The position numbers were made by a program, and so were the translations under genes. The notes under the pieces are model-generated. The model had not been told where the DNA came from and did no database searches. It was given only the letters and a program-made list of their open reading frames with translations. A stretch of 64,000 nt of DNA from positions 4,216,001 through 4,280,000 of the forward strand of contig NZ_CP074102.1 of the NCBI RefSeq assembly GCF_018310535.1. The letters are read 5' to 3'. This document shows positions 6,964-15,589 of the stretch, piece after piece. Numbering within the stretch: position 1 is the stretch's first letter; each line of letters begins with the position of its first letter. Source of the DNA: Streptomyces mirabilis (GTDB taxonomy: Bacteria > Actinomycetota > Actinomycetes > Streptomycetales > Streptomycetaceae).

Positions 6964-9255
6964 TCAGCGCCCCAGGCGCCCGCGGACCATTCCGACCATT
7001 GAGTTGAGTTCTTCGATGCGCATCTTCCGCGCGGCGACGTAGAAGACGCCGAGCAGGGCGATGCCACCCGCGAGGAGGGCTGCCAGGGATCCCCCGACGC
7101 CCTGTCCGAGGGTGTGGCCGATGCCGTAGCAGGCCGCGCCGCTCAGCAGGGCCGCGGGCACCGAGGCGATGCCGAGACGGGCGTACGTCCGCAGGACGCG
7201 ATTGCCGTCCAGGTCCCCGCCGAGCCGCTTGCGCAGCCGGCTCCAGGCGACGCCGACGCCGATCGCGTAGGCGAGACCGTAGGAGGCGGCCATGCCGACC
7301 ACGGCCCAGCGGGCCGGAAGCACGAAATAGCACGCGGCGGAGGCCACGGCGTTGACGGCGGCGACGATGACCGTGTTGTAGAAGGGGGTGCGCGTGTCCT
7401 CGTACGCGTAGAAGGCACGCAGGACGACGTACTGCACGGAGTACGGGATCAGGCCGAGGCCGAAGGCCATGAGCATGAAGCCCATGTTGGTGGCTTCGCT
7501 GGTGCCCGAAGAACCGAAGATCAGGGTGCACATCGGGATGCCGAGGGCGACGAAGCCGAAGGCGATCGGCACGATGGCCACGGCAGTCGTGCGCAGTCCC
7601 TGAGAGATGTCGTCACGGACGGCTCCGCTGTCTCCCTCATGGGCCGAACGGGCGATACGCGGAAGCAGCGCCGCCATCAACGAGACCGTGATGATCGCCT
7701 GCGGCAGGCCCCACACGAGCTGGGCGTTGGCATAGGCGGAGAAGCCGACACCCTTGACCTTGCTGTCATTGGTGGCGGCGGTGGCCAGCTGGGTCACGAC
7801 GAGGGCGCCCGCCTGGTTGGCGAAGACGAAGAGCACGGTCCACTTGGCGAGCATCGCGGCCTTGCCGAGGCCGTGGCCCTTCCAGTCGAAGCGCAGCCGC
7901 ATCCGGAATCCGGTCTCGCGCAGATACGGAATCATCGCGAGGGCCTGCACGACGAGGCCGAGGAGGACGCCGACGCCGAGGAGCCGCTGCCCGTCCGGCG
8001 GGATGTTCGTGACCTCCATGCCGGAGTTCGCCGCGGTGCCGTACACCCAGATGAACATGCCGAGCGTCACGATGATGACGATGTTGTTCAGGACCGGGGT
8101 CCACATCATCGCGCCGAACTTCCCGCGGGCGTTGAGGATCTGGCCCATCACCACATGGATGCCCATGAAGAAGATCGTGGGCAGGAAGTAGCGGGTGAAG
8201 GTGACGGCGACGTCGTTGGCTGCCGGGTTGTCTGCGATCTTCACCGACAGCAGACGCACCAGCAGGGGCGCGGCGAAGACAGCGGCTGCGGTGAGTGCGC
8301 CGAGCGCCACCATGACGAGGGTCAGCAGTCGGTTGGCGAAGGCCTCGCCGCCGTCCTCGTCGTCCTTCATGGCGCGCACCAGCTGCGGCACGAAGACCGA
8401 GTTGAGGCCGCCGCCCACGGTGAGGATGTAGATCATCGTCGGCAGCTGGTACGCGACCTGGAAGGAGTCGCCGAGGAAGCCGATGCCCAGGGCCGAGACG
8501 ATCAGCGCGGAGCGGATGAAGCCGGTGAGCCGGGACACCAGCGTGCCCGCCGCCATCACCGCGCTCGACTTCAGCAGGCCCGACGCGCGTCCGCCGGACT
8601 TCTTCGCGGCGGGCGCCGGTTCGGGCGCGGGGGCCTGCGGGGCGGCCGGAACCGGTTCCTGGGTCGGCGACGGTACGCCGGGCGGGGCGACGGATGTACG
8701 GGTGCCTGCCTGGCCCTGGTCGCGGAAGAGGTGGGCGAAGGCGTCGGGCTCGTGCTGCTGCTCGCCGGCCTGGGTCACGAGGTCGTCCACGCCGACGAAC
8801 TGGGTCGTGCGGGCGTCCTCGCCGTAGGGCAGGTGCCGCGTCGGGCCCGCGGGCTCCGGCGGGGGCGTCTGGGCCCACACACGGGGGTCGGGGGTGTATT
8901 GCGAGGTGGGCGGCTGAGCGTAGAGCGGCTGCTGCGGGTAGTAGGAGCCCGGGGGCGGCGGGGGGTGCGCCGCCCGGTCGTAGAGCGCCTCGGTCACCGG
9001 ATCCTGGGCGGCGAGGTCCTGCGCCCGGTACGGGTCCTGGGTGTAGGCGTCCTGGAAGTACATGTCCTGGTACTGCCCCTGCGGCTGCTGTGCGGGGTCG
9101 GCCGGTGGCCCCTCCGGGTACCCCTCGGGGTAGCCGGCGTCGGCCATGCCCTGGTCCGGGTAGCCCGAGCCGCCCACGGCCTGGTCCGGGTAGCCCTCGG
9201 GGTAGCCCGAGTTGCCCGCGCCCTGGCCGCGGTCACCGTCGTACGGCGCGTTCAT
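6964..9255 (-). CDS. murJ: Lipid II flippase MurJ with long disordered N-terminal extension
   Basis: A 763-residue member of the MurJ/MviN family that moves lipid II across the membrane for peptidoglycan synthesis. The first roughly 215 residues are low-complexity, rich in Gly, Tyr, Pro, Gln and Asp with repeated GYPEGYPD/GYPDQ-like units, then Ala/Pro. The rest has about 14 hydrophobic segments beginning with SGLLKSSAVMAAGTLVSRLTG, a typical MurJ first helix. It is about 200 residues longer than enterobacterial MurJ because of the head. It is followed 118 bases later by the pseudokinase gene, and preceded by the DUF6049-type gene, all leftward, so probably one envelope operon. Confidence 0.94.
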   Translation of the reverse strand: MNAPYDGDRGQGAGNSGYPEGYPDQAVGGSGYPDQGMADAGYPEGYPEGPPADPAQQPQGQYQDMYFQDAYTQDPYRAQDLAAQDPVTEALYDRAAHPPPPPGSYYPQQPLYAQPPTSQYTPDPRVWAQTPPPEPAGPTRHLPYGEDARTTQFVGVDDLVTQAGEQQHEPDAFAHLFRDQGQAGTRTSVAPPGVPSPTQEPVPAAPQAPAPEPAPAAKKSGGRASGLLKSSAVMAAGTLVSRLTGFIRSALIVSALGIGFLGDSFQVAYQLPTMIYILTVGGGLNSVFVPQLVRAMKDDEDGGEAFANRLLTLVMVALGALTAAAVFAAPLLVRLLSVKIADNPAANDVAVTFTRYFLPTIFFMGIHVVMGQILNARGKFGAMMWTPVLNNIVIIVTLGMFIWVYGTAANSGMEVTNIPPDGQRLLGVGVLLGLVVQALAMIPYLRETGFRMRLRFDWKGHGLGKAAMLAKWTVLFVFANQAGALVVTQLATAATNDSKVKGVGFSAYANAQLVWGLPQAIITVSLMAALLPRIARSAHEGDSGAVRDDISQGLRTTAVAIVPIAFGFVALGIPMCTLIFGSSGTSEATNMGFMLMAFGLGLIPYSVQYVVLRAFYAYEDTRTPFYNTVIVAAVNAVASAACYFVLPARWAVVGMAASYGLAYAIGVGVAWSRLRKRLGGDLDGNRVLRTYARLGIASVPAALLSGAACYGIGHTLGQGVGGSLAALLAGGIALLGVFYVAARKMRIEELNSMVGMVRGRLGR

Positions 9256-9301
9256 GGTTACCCCACCTCATCGTCCCCGGGCCCACCGGCCACGACATCG
9301 C

Positions 9302-11746
9302 TCAACGGTCCACTCTCTCACCCGTGCCGGACGGGTCGGTGCTTTCCGGTGCGGTGTCCGGTGTCGGGTCACTCGGGTGCTCCGGGTCGTCTGCCCCGGA
9401 CTCCGTCGTGGACTCCCCGTCGGGACCGTCCTTGGAGCGCTCGGTGTCCTCAGTAGTGTCTACGGCGCCCTCGGCGTCCTTGTTCACGCCGTTCAGAGCC
9501 TCGGCCCCGCCCTCGGTGTCGGGGGTGTTCTCCTGCTCCTCCTCGGCCTGGCGGGCTGCCGCGCGCTTGCGTTGGGTGTACATCCGGAATCCGGCGAGCA
9601 CGAGCAGCAGGACGCCACCGCCGATGACCAGCATCACCGTGGGAGTGATCTCGGTGACCTTCACTTCGAACTTGACGGGGGGACCGTACGCCTGGCCGTC
9701 GTCCGTGAACAACTGCGCGACGACCGTCACCGGACCGTTCGCCTTGGCGGAGGTGGTGAACTTCACCGACTGGCTGTGCTCGCCCGCGACCTGGATCGGC
9801 CGCTCGTCGAAGGCGTCGTCGCCGATCTTGAGCCGGGTCGGCTGCTGTGAGGTGAGACGCAGCACCAAGTGGTGGACGCCCTGCACGAGGTTGTTCTGCA
9901 CCGTCACGGGGATCGTGGCGCTGCGGCCCGACAGCTTCGCGTCGGACTTGTCGATCAGCCTGACGAGACCGGCGAGGTCGTCGAGGTAGAACTCGACGCC
10001 CTCGCGGAAGGTCGCGGCCTGATCGGCACGGCCGCGCCAGGACGTCGACATCCCCCGGTCTATGGCCCGACCGAAGGGAGTGACCACGCGGGACTTGTCG
10101 GTGAGGATGACCTTGAAGTTGTCGAGCATGCCCTGTGTGCGCCGGATCTGCTCGAAGGCCGACCGCGGCAGCTCCTGCTCGCGCAGCGAGGAGGGGTACG
10201 AGGACGCCGACGGCACCTTCGTCGTGGCGCTCGGGTCCGGCTTGGCCTTGGCCGCCGCGGAGAGTTTCTGGGAGTCGGACCAGTTCCCGTCCTGGAGGGC
10301 CCTCACCGCCGTCGCCATGGTCTGGGCCTGGCTCACGGAAGGCGTGCGCTGCGGGGCGACGACGATGCTCCGCTGCTTGCTCGGCTCCTGCAGATCGACC
10401 ATCAGGCTCTGGGCCAGGAATTCCTGCACGGCGAGCGTCGAGTTGTCGGCCTTCGCCATGTCGCCCTCGAACGCGGTCGACAGCCTGGAGTCCGCGACCA
10501 CCGCCGTCGTGCCGCCCCCGATGGGGCGGGCGGCGGTGGGCGTGTAGGTCAGCCCGCCGGTCTCGCGCAGGCTGTCGCTGCGGGCGATCACCTTGTCGGC
10601 ACCGGCGGAGGTGGCGACCTTGACGATCGACGGATCGACGGCGCCCTCGGCGGGCCAGGCGAAGTCCGTGTTCGGCTTCACATGGAGGATCGTCTGCACC
10701 GTGCTGGAGGCCACGTCCGTGGCGTCCTTGAGGTGGCTCAGGGAGCCCGTGACGTCCTTGCCGTTGTGCGCCAGCGACGCGAGGTCGGGGTCGGCGAAGG
10801 GGAGAGCGACGACGTCCTTTTCCTTGTCCGCGACGGTCTTCTCGAGCTTGTCGAGCCACGCCTTGGCGACGGCCTGATTCTTGCCGGCCGTCGTGGTGTC
10901 GCCGTTCTTGATCTGGTAGCTGCGCGTCATGGCGTCGACGGAGGCCAGCAGGTCCGGGTCGAGGACCCAGGTGACGTCGAGGTCGCTGCCCAGGGACAGG
11001 AGCTGGTCCAGGCGGCCGCCGGGGGAGATCTCCTTGGCCAGGTCGTCGTTCTGGAAGACGGGCGTTTGCTGCGCGTCCGAGCCGGTCTCCGCCCGTAGGT
11101 GGACCGTCGAGATCAGTGGCCAGAGATACGTCGTCTTCGTCTTCGTGTCGGCGCCGGCGGGCTGCCAGGGCAGGAATGTCCGCTCGATGCCGAGCACCTG
11201 GTCCCACGGCTGCGCGGCGGTCTGGCCGGTGAGGGAGACGCCGAGCTGGTACACGCCGTCGGAGTCGAGGTTCAGGTCCTTGACGGGCACCGAGATGCTG
11301 AAGTGCTGTGAGACGCCCGCGGCGAGCTTGGAGAACTTCTCGACGTATTTGCCGCCGACCTCCAGGGGGTCCGGGCCCAGCTGGAAACCGGTGCGCTTCT
11401 CCGCGTCGTCGATGGCGACCCGGCCCTGGAGGGTCGGGCCCACGCGCAGGCCCACGTGTGCGCCCGTGACCGTCTGCTTGCCCTTGTTGGTGACCGAACC
11501 GGAGACGGTGATCGTGTCGCCGTCCGTGGGCGCGCTGGGGGTCAGCGAGTCGAGGGAGACGTCCACCGTGCCGGACCCGGTGGCGTCGGCCACAGCGGCC
11601 GTCTGAGCGGCGTGTGCGGCCGGGGAAGCGGGCAGCTGGAGCACGCCCGCCAGCAGGGGCGCACCGGCCAGCAGTGTGCCGGTGCGCCGCAGCCACCGGC
11701 GGGCAGGTGAGGGACTCATCCCCTGGAAGTCTGCCGCCTCGGCCAC
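9302..11746 (-). CDS. Large secreted, membrane-anchored protein, DUF6049 type
   Basis: An 814-residue exported protein of unknown function conserved at this position in actinomycetes. It has a signal sequence (RRWLRRTGTLLAGAPLLAGV then ASPAAHAA), two beta-rich CARDB-like stretches (VDVSLDSLTPSAPTDGDTIT near the start and a second near residue 650), a central region of unassigned fold, one C-terminal membrane helix (VMLVIGGGVLLLVLAGF), and a cytoplasmic acidic tail. The start is either GTG 11746, used here, or ATG 11719; neither has a perfect ribosome-binding site. Position upstream of murJ suggests a role in envelope assembly, which is inference. Confidence 0.75.
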   Translation of the reverse strand: MAEAADFQGMSPSPARRWLRRTGTLLAGAPLLAGVLQLPASPAAHAAQTAAVADATGSGTVDVSLDSLTPSAPTDGDTITVSGSVTNKGKQTVTGAHVGLRVGPTLQGRVAIDDAEKRTGFQLGPDPLEVGGKYVEKFSKLAAGVSQHFSISVPVKDLNLDSDGVYQLGVSLTGQTAAQPWDQVLGIERTFLPWQPAGADTKTKTTYLWPLISTVHLRAETGSDAQQTPVFQNDDLAKEISPGGRLDQLLSLGSDLDVTWVLDPDLLASVDAMTRSYQIKNGDTTTAGKNQAVAKAWLDKLEKTVADKEKDVVALPFADPDLASLAHNGKDVTGSLSHLKDATDVASSTVQTILHVKPNTDFAWPAEGAVDPSIVKVATSAGADKVIARSDSLRETGGLTYTPTAARPIGGGTTAVVADSRLSTAFEGDMAKADNSTLAVQEFLAQSLMVDLQEPSKQRSIVVAPQRTPSVSQAQTMATAVRALQDGNWSDSQKLSAAAKAKPDPSATTKVPSASSYPSSLREQELPRSAFEQIRRTQGMLDNFKVILTDKSRVVTPFGRAIDRGMSTSWRGRADQAATFREGVEFYLDDLAGLVRLIDKSDAKLSGRSATIPVTVQNNLVQGVHHLVLRLTSQQPTRLKIGDDAFDERPIQVAGEHSQSVKFTTSAKANGPVTVVAQLFTDDGQAYGPPVKFEVKVTEITPTVMLVIGGGVLLLVLAGFRMYTQRKRAAARQAEEEQENTPDTEGGAEALNGVNKDAEGAVDTTEDTERSKDGPDGESTTESGADDPEHPSDPTPDTAPESTDPSGTGERVDR

Positions 11747-11968
11747 GCGCTCGCCCGTCCCTCGTCATTGTCAGTGGTCGTCGGAATGTGCGTCCACGCA
11801 TGGTAACGATGCGCGCTGAGGGTAAGTGCCGCGGACCGCTCCACAAGATCAGGAGACAGGGTCGAGTGTCCTGTATGCGTAAGTATTGATCCCCCCATGA
11901 GAAGGGGATGGCTGTGCACGTTTTATGGAGGCGCCCGCGAGTGCCGCGGCCACGTACCCTTTTCTGTT

Positions 11969-13435
11969 GTGCCGAACGCCAACGAAGACAACCCCAGTGC
12001 CCTGAGTCAGGTGCAGCGCCGCGCGGTGAGTGAATTGCTGCGGGTGTCCCCTGTCGCCGACGACCTCGCCCGCCGTTTCCAGGAGGCGGGGTTCTCACTC
12101 GCCCTGGTCGGTGGCTCGGTCCGGGACGCGCTCCTTGGCCGGCTCGGCAATGATCTGGACTTCACGACCGACGCTCGCCCGGATGACGTACTGAAGATCG
12201 TGCGGCCCTGGGCGGACGCCGTCTGGGAGGTCGGGATCGCCTTCGGCACCGTCGGCGCGCAGAAGGACGCCCGCGTGGACGACGTGCAGCAGTCCTTCCA
12301 GATCGAGATCACGACGTACCGCTCCGAGGCGTACGACCGGACCTCGCGCAAGCCCGAGGTGTCCTACGGCGACTCGATCGAGGAAGATCTCGTGCGCCGT
12401 GACTTCACCGTGAACGCGATGGCCGTGGCGCTGCCGGAGAAGGCGTTCATCGATCCGTACGGCGGTCTGGACGACCTGTCCGCGCGGGCGCTGCGCACTC
12501 CGGGTACGCCCGAGGAGTCCTTCTCCGACGATCCGCTGCGGATGATGCGGGCCGCGCGGTTCGCCGCGCAGCTCGACTTCGAGGTGGCCCCCGACGTCGT
12601 CGCCGCGATGACGGACATGGCCGGGCGCATCGAGATCGTCTCGGCGGAGCGGGTGCGGGACGAGCTGAACAAGCTGATCCTCTCCGCTCACCCGCGCAAG
12701 GGTCTGACGCTGCTCGTGGACACCGGTCTCGCCGACCATGTGCTGCCGGAGCTTCCCGCGCTGCGGCTGGAACGTGATGAGCACCACCGGCACAAGGACG
12801 TCTACGACCACACGCTGATCGTCCTGGAACAGGCCATGGCGCTCGAAGAGAATGGTCCGGACCTGACGCTCCGGCTCGCCGCACTGCTGCACGACATCGG
12901 CAAGCCGAGGACGCGGCGCTTCGAGAAGGACGGGCGGGTCTCCTTCCACCACCACGAGATGGTGGGCGCGAAGATGACCAAGAAGCGGATGACGGCGCTC
13001 AAGTACTCCAACGACCTCGTGAAGGACGTCTCCCGTCTGGTCGAACTCCATCTGCGTTTTCACGGATACGGCACCGGTGAGTGGACGGACTCCGCGGTCC
13101 GTCGCTATGTACGTGACGCGGGTCCGCTCCTGGACCGCCTCCACAAGCTGACCCGTTCCGACTGCACTACGCGCAACAAGCGCAAGGCGACGGTGCTCTC
13201 TCAGGCATATGACGGCCTGGAGGAGCGCATCGCCGAGCTCCAGGAGCAGGAGGAACTGGACGCGATCCGTCCCGACCTCGACGGCAACCAGATCATGGAG
13301 ATCCTGGGCATCGGCCCCGGCCCGGCGATCGGCCAGGCGTACAAGTTCATGCTGGAGCTGAGGCTGGAGAACGGGCCGATGGAGCATGACGCGGCGGTGA
13401 CGGCACTCAAGGAGTGGTGGGCCGAGCAGGGCTGA
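11969..13435 (+). CDS. pcnB: CCA-adding tRNA nucleotidyltransferase / poly(A) polymerase family
   Basis: A 488-residue nucleotidyltransferase that completes tRNA 3' ends or adds A-tails. Visible are LVGGSVRDALLG and the catalytic metal site DLDF in the head domain, RRDFTVNAMAV, the RNA-binding segment FSDDPLRMMRAARFAAQL, and a C-terminal HD domain (LLHDIGKPRTR, FHHHEMVGA). The start GTG 11969 (MPNANEDNPS) begins a conserved-looking N-terminus but has no clear ribosome-binding site, so translation may be leaderless or begin further upstream (in-frame ATG 11897). It is divergent from the DUF6049 gene across about 220 bases. It ends convergent to the LppU-like gene with two parS copies between. 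Confidence 0.92.
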   Translation: MPNANEDNPSALSQVQRRAVSELLRVSPVADDLARRFQEAGFSLALVGGSVRDALLGRLGNDLDFTTDARPDDVLKIVRPWADAVWEVGIAFGTVGAQKDARVDDVQQSFQIEITTYRSEAYDRTSRKPEVSYGDSIEEDLVRRDFTVNAMAVALPEKAFIDPYGGLDDLSARALRTPGTPEESFSDDPLRMMRAARFAAQLDFEVAPDVVAAMTDMAGRIEIVSAERVRDELNKLILSAHPRKGLTLLVDTGLADHVLPELPALRLERDEHHRHKDVYDHTLIVLEQAMALEENGPDLTLRLAALLHDIGKPRTRRFEKDGRVSFHHHEMVGAKMTKKRMTALKYSNDLVKDVSRLVELHLRFHGYGTGEWTDSAVRRYVRDAGPLLDRLHKLTRSDCTTRNKRKATVLSQAYDGLEERIAELQEQEELDAIRPDLDGNQIMEILGIGPGPAIGQAYKFMLELRLENGPMEHDAAVTALKEWWAEQG

Positions 13436-13464
13436 GGCTCACAGAACGGGCCGTGGGGGGGCAT

Positions 13465-13478
13465 GTTTCACGTGAAAC
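13465..13478. other. parS: parS site (exact)
   Basis: Exact GTTTCACGTGAAAC, extended to a 20-bp palindrome by flanking CAT/ATG (13462-13481), 30 bases after the pcnB stop. It is the left member of a pair 54 bp apart. Confidence 0.95.
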
Positions 13479-13505
13479 ATGACCCCGGGGTCTGTACCGG
13501 AGAAC

Positions 13506-13545
13506 GCCGAGGGGCGGTGTTTCACGTGAAACACCGCCCCTCGGC
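13506..13545. terminator. 40-bp perfect palindrome: terminator built around a parS site
   Basis: The arm GCCGAGGGGCGGTGTTTCAC and its exact complement meet at the centre of the parS at 13519-13532. As RNA it gives a long GC-rich hairpin between convergent pcnB and the LppU-like gene, as expected of a bidirectional terminator; as DNA its core is the ParB site. Confidence 0.8.
13519..13532. other. parS: parS site (exact) at centre of a 40-bp palindrome
   Basis: Exact GTTTCACGTGAAAC, right member of the pcnB 3' pair. Confidence 0.95.
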
Positions 13546-13562
13546 ACATCCAGATCCGCGGG

Positions 13563-14090
13563 CTACTTGTTGGACCCGAGGCACAGCGTGAAGGACTCGC
13601 CGGTTTCCTTCCACGTCAGCGTTGCCGTCGTGCCCGTGACGTTCTGACACGTCAGCGAAGGAAGCGAGGCGCCGTCTGCCTTCTTGAGGACCTTGTGCGT
13701 GGCCTTGGCGTCGGTGCAGTCGACCTGGATGACGTCCGGGTCGTTCGCGGTCCCCTTGTTGTACAGGCAGTCGCCCACGGCCAGTTTCTTGGCGTCCTCG
13801 CTGTCGTTATTGAGCACCAAACCGCCCACGATGACACTCAGGCCCGCGACAGCAAGGACTATGCGCAGGTACCACTTGACGCCGCGCTTCGGGCGCTGCG
13901 GCGGGACCGGAGCGTAGGGAACCGTCCCCTGCTGCGGGAAGCCGGGCTGGCCGGGCTGCTGCGGGTAACCCGGCTGCTGCGGGTAACCCTGCGGCGGCGG
14001 TCCGTACGGAGCCTGGCCCTGGGGCGGCTGTCCGTAGGGCTGCTGGCCCTGGGCGAACGGGTTCTGGCCCTGGGGCGGCGGAGTGGTCAC
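13563..14090 (-). CDS. LppU-like membrane protein with Pro/Gln/Gly-rich cytoplasmic head
   Basis: A 175-residue protein. The first 70 residues are repeats of PYGQPPQ/GYPQQPG type, followed by RPKRGVKWYLRI and one membrane helix (IVLAVAGLSVIVGGLVL). The outer domain of about 85 residues holds the pattern VGDCLYNKG...VDCTDAKATHKV...LTCQ...LCLG with four cysteines, typical of the LppU/SCO3897 family of unknown function. The GTG start at 14090 has AGGGGG upstream. The cytoplasmic head resembles that of other actinomycete signalling proteins and may be a flexible tether. Confidence 0.8.
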   Translation of the reverse strand: MTTPPPQGQNPFAQGQQPYGQPPQGQAPYGPPPQGYPQQPGYPQQPGQPGFPQQGTVPYAPVPPQRPKRGVKWYLRIVLAVAGLSVIVGGLVLNNDSEDAKKLAVGDCLYNKGTANDPDVIQVDCTDAKATHKVLKKADGASLPSLTCQNVTGTTATLTWKETGESFTLCLGSNK

Positions 14091-14202
14091 TTAGGGGTCC
14101 CCCTAGAACGTAAGCGCGTGGCGTGAATAAGACGCACGTAAGTTATCGGGACCGACTGACAACGCAGTAGCCCAGAGAGGCTCTGTGGCCCTGATGTGAC
14201 AC

Positions 14203-15465
14203 TTACTGCATCTCAAAGCGGGCCATAGCAACAGCAATTGCTGCGTAGACCGCGGCCAACGTGACGACGAGGAGAGCTGAACGCCCGTCAGGAGGCAGCA
14301 TCAGGGCGGCTACTGCGGCCGCGCCGACGAAGGCGACGTTGAACAGGACGTCGTAGACGGAGAAGATCCGGCCGCGGTAGCCGTCGTCGACCGAGGACTG
14401 CACGATCGTGTCGGTGGCGATCTTCGCGCCCTGTGTGGTCAGGCCGAGAATGAAGGCGGCGGCGAGCATGGGCGCCGCCTCGAAAGGGAGGCCGAGCGCG
14501 GGTTCCAGGACCGCCGCCGTGGCCGCGCACGCGGCGATCCAGCCGCCGGGGCTCAGTCGTCCCACCGCCCAGGGCGTCGCCACGGCCGCGACGAAGAAGC
14601 CCGCCCCGGAGATGCCCACCGCCAGGCCCAGCAGGGCGAGACCGCCGTCGGAGCCGGACGACCAGGCGTACCGGCACAGCATCAGCACCATGACGGTCAG
14701 GGCGCCGTAGCAGAAGCGCATCAGGGTCATCGACAGGAGCGCCCAGGCCGCCTCCCGCCGCGCGGGCTCGGCGAGATGGCGCACACCGGCCGCGAGGCCG
14801 CGCGCGGTGCCGGTGAGTGCCGTGCGCAAGCTCGGCTGCACCAACTCCTGGTCGGGGCCGAGTAGTTCCGGTGCCATGCGCAGTGAGGCGAGTGCCGCGC
14901 ACAGGTAGAGGGCCGCGCCGAGAAGGACGACCGCCGCGTCCGAGTCCGAGGCGACCAGTCGTACGACGAACGCGAGACCGCCGCCCGCGGTCGCGGCGAG
15001 TGTTCCGGCGGTGGGCGACAGGGCGTTGGCCATGACCAGTCGGTGGGAGTCGACGACGCGGGGCAGGGCGGCCGAGAGCCCTGCGAGGACGAACCGGTTG
15101 ACCGCGGTGACGCACAGCGCGGAGGCGTAGAAGAGCCAGTCGGGGACATGGCTCAGCATCAGCACGGCCGTCACACAGGCCAGCGCGGTCCGCAGCAGAT
15201 TGCCGTACAGGAGGACCTGGCGCCGCCGCCAGCGGTCCAGCAGGACTCCGGCGAAAGGGCCGACCAGGGAGTACGGCAGGAGCAGTACCGCCATCGCGGA
15301 GGCGATCGAGGCCGCTGAGGTCTGCTTCTCCGGTGAGAAGACGACGTATGCGGCGAGCGCGACCTGGTAGACGCCGTCGGCGCCCTGGGACAGCAACCGG
15401 ACACCGAGCAGGCGTCTGAAGCCCTGGAAGCGCAGGAGGACGCGCAGGTCACGCACGACAGCCAT
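14203..15465 (-). CDS. MFS transporter
   Basis: A 420-residue membrane protein with about 12 hydrophobic helices and the loop motif GVLLDRWRRRQVLL between helices 2 and 3, typical of the major facilitator superfamily. The substrate cannot be read; it looks like the MFS proteins placed beside ino1 in Streptomyces and resembles drug/proton exporters. I start it at ATG 15465 (MAVVRDLRVLLRFQ) with a weak GAGG; the open frame extends 13 codons upstream without support. It follows ino1 in the same direction across about 125 bases holding a hairpin. Confidence 0.85.
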   Translation of the reverse strand: MAVVRDLRVLLRFQGFRRLLGVRLLSQGADGVYQVALAAYVVFSPEKQTSAASIASAMAVLLLPYSLVGPFAGVLLDRWRRRQVLLYGNLLRTALACVTAVLMLSHVPDWLFYASALCVTAVNRFVLAGLSAALPRVVDSHRLVMANALSPTAGTLAATAGGGLAFVVRLVASDSDAAVVLLGAALYLCAALASLRMAPELLGPDQELVQPSLRTALTGTARGLAAGVRHLAEPARREAAWALLSMTLMRFCYGALTVMVLMLCRYAWSSGSDGGLALLGLAVGISGAGFFVAAVATPWAVGRLSPGGWIAACAATAAVLEPALGLPFEAAPMLAAAFILGLTTQGAKIATDTIVQSSVDDGYRGRIFSVYDVLFNVAFVGAAAVAALMLPPDGRSALLVVTLAAVYAAIAVAMARFEMQ

Positions 15466-15487
15466 GGGGCACAGCCTCACATACGAG

Positions 15488-15520
15488 GAGGGTCCCCGAG
15501 TCAAAGACCCAGGGACCCTC
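15488..15520 (-). terminator. Hairpin between ino1 and the MFS gene
   Basis: GAGGGTCCC and GGGACCCTC pair across a 15-base loop, 70-100 bases beyond the ino1 stop. There is no T-run; it may attenuate rather than fully stop transcription. Confidence 0.45.
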
Positions 15521-15589
15521 GACGGGCAGGAGCGAAAAGCCCCTCGGCGCTCCGCGCCGTGTCTCGCCGGCGCTCGGAGGCCTGTCTCG

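Noticed and set aside
7114..9456. 780-codon open frame opposite murJ
   Set aside because: Shadow of murJ; His/Arg/Gly/Asp-rich with no domain signature.
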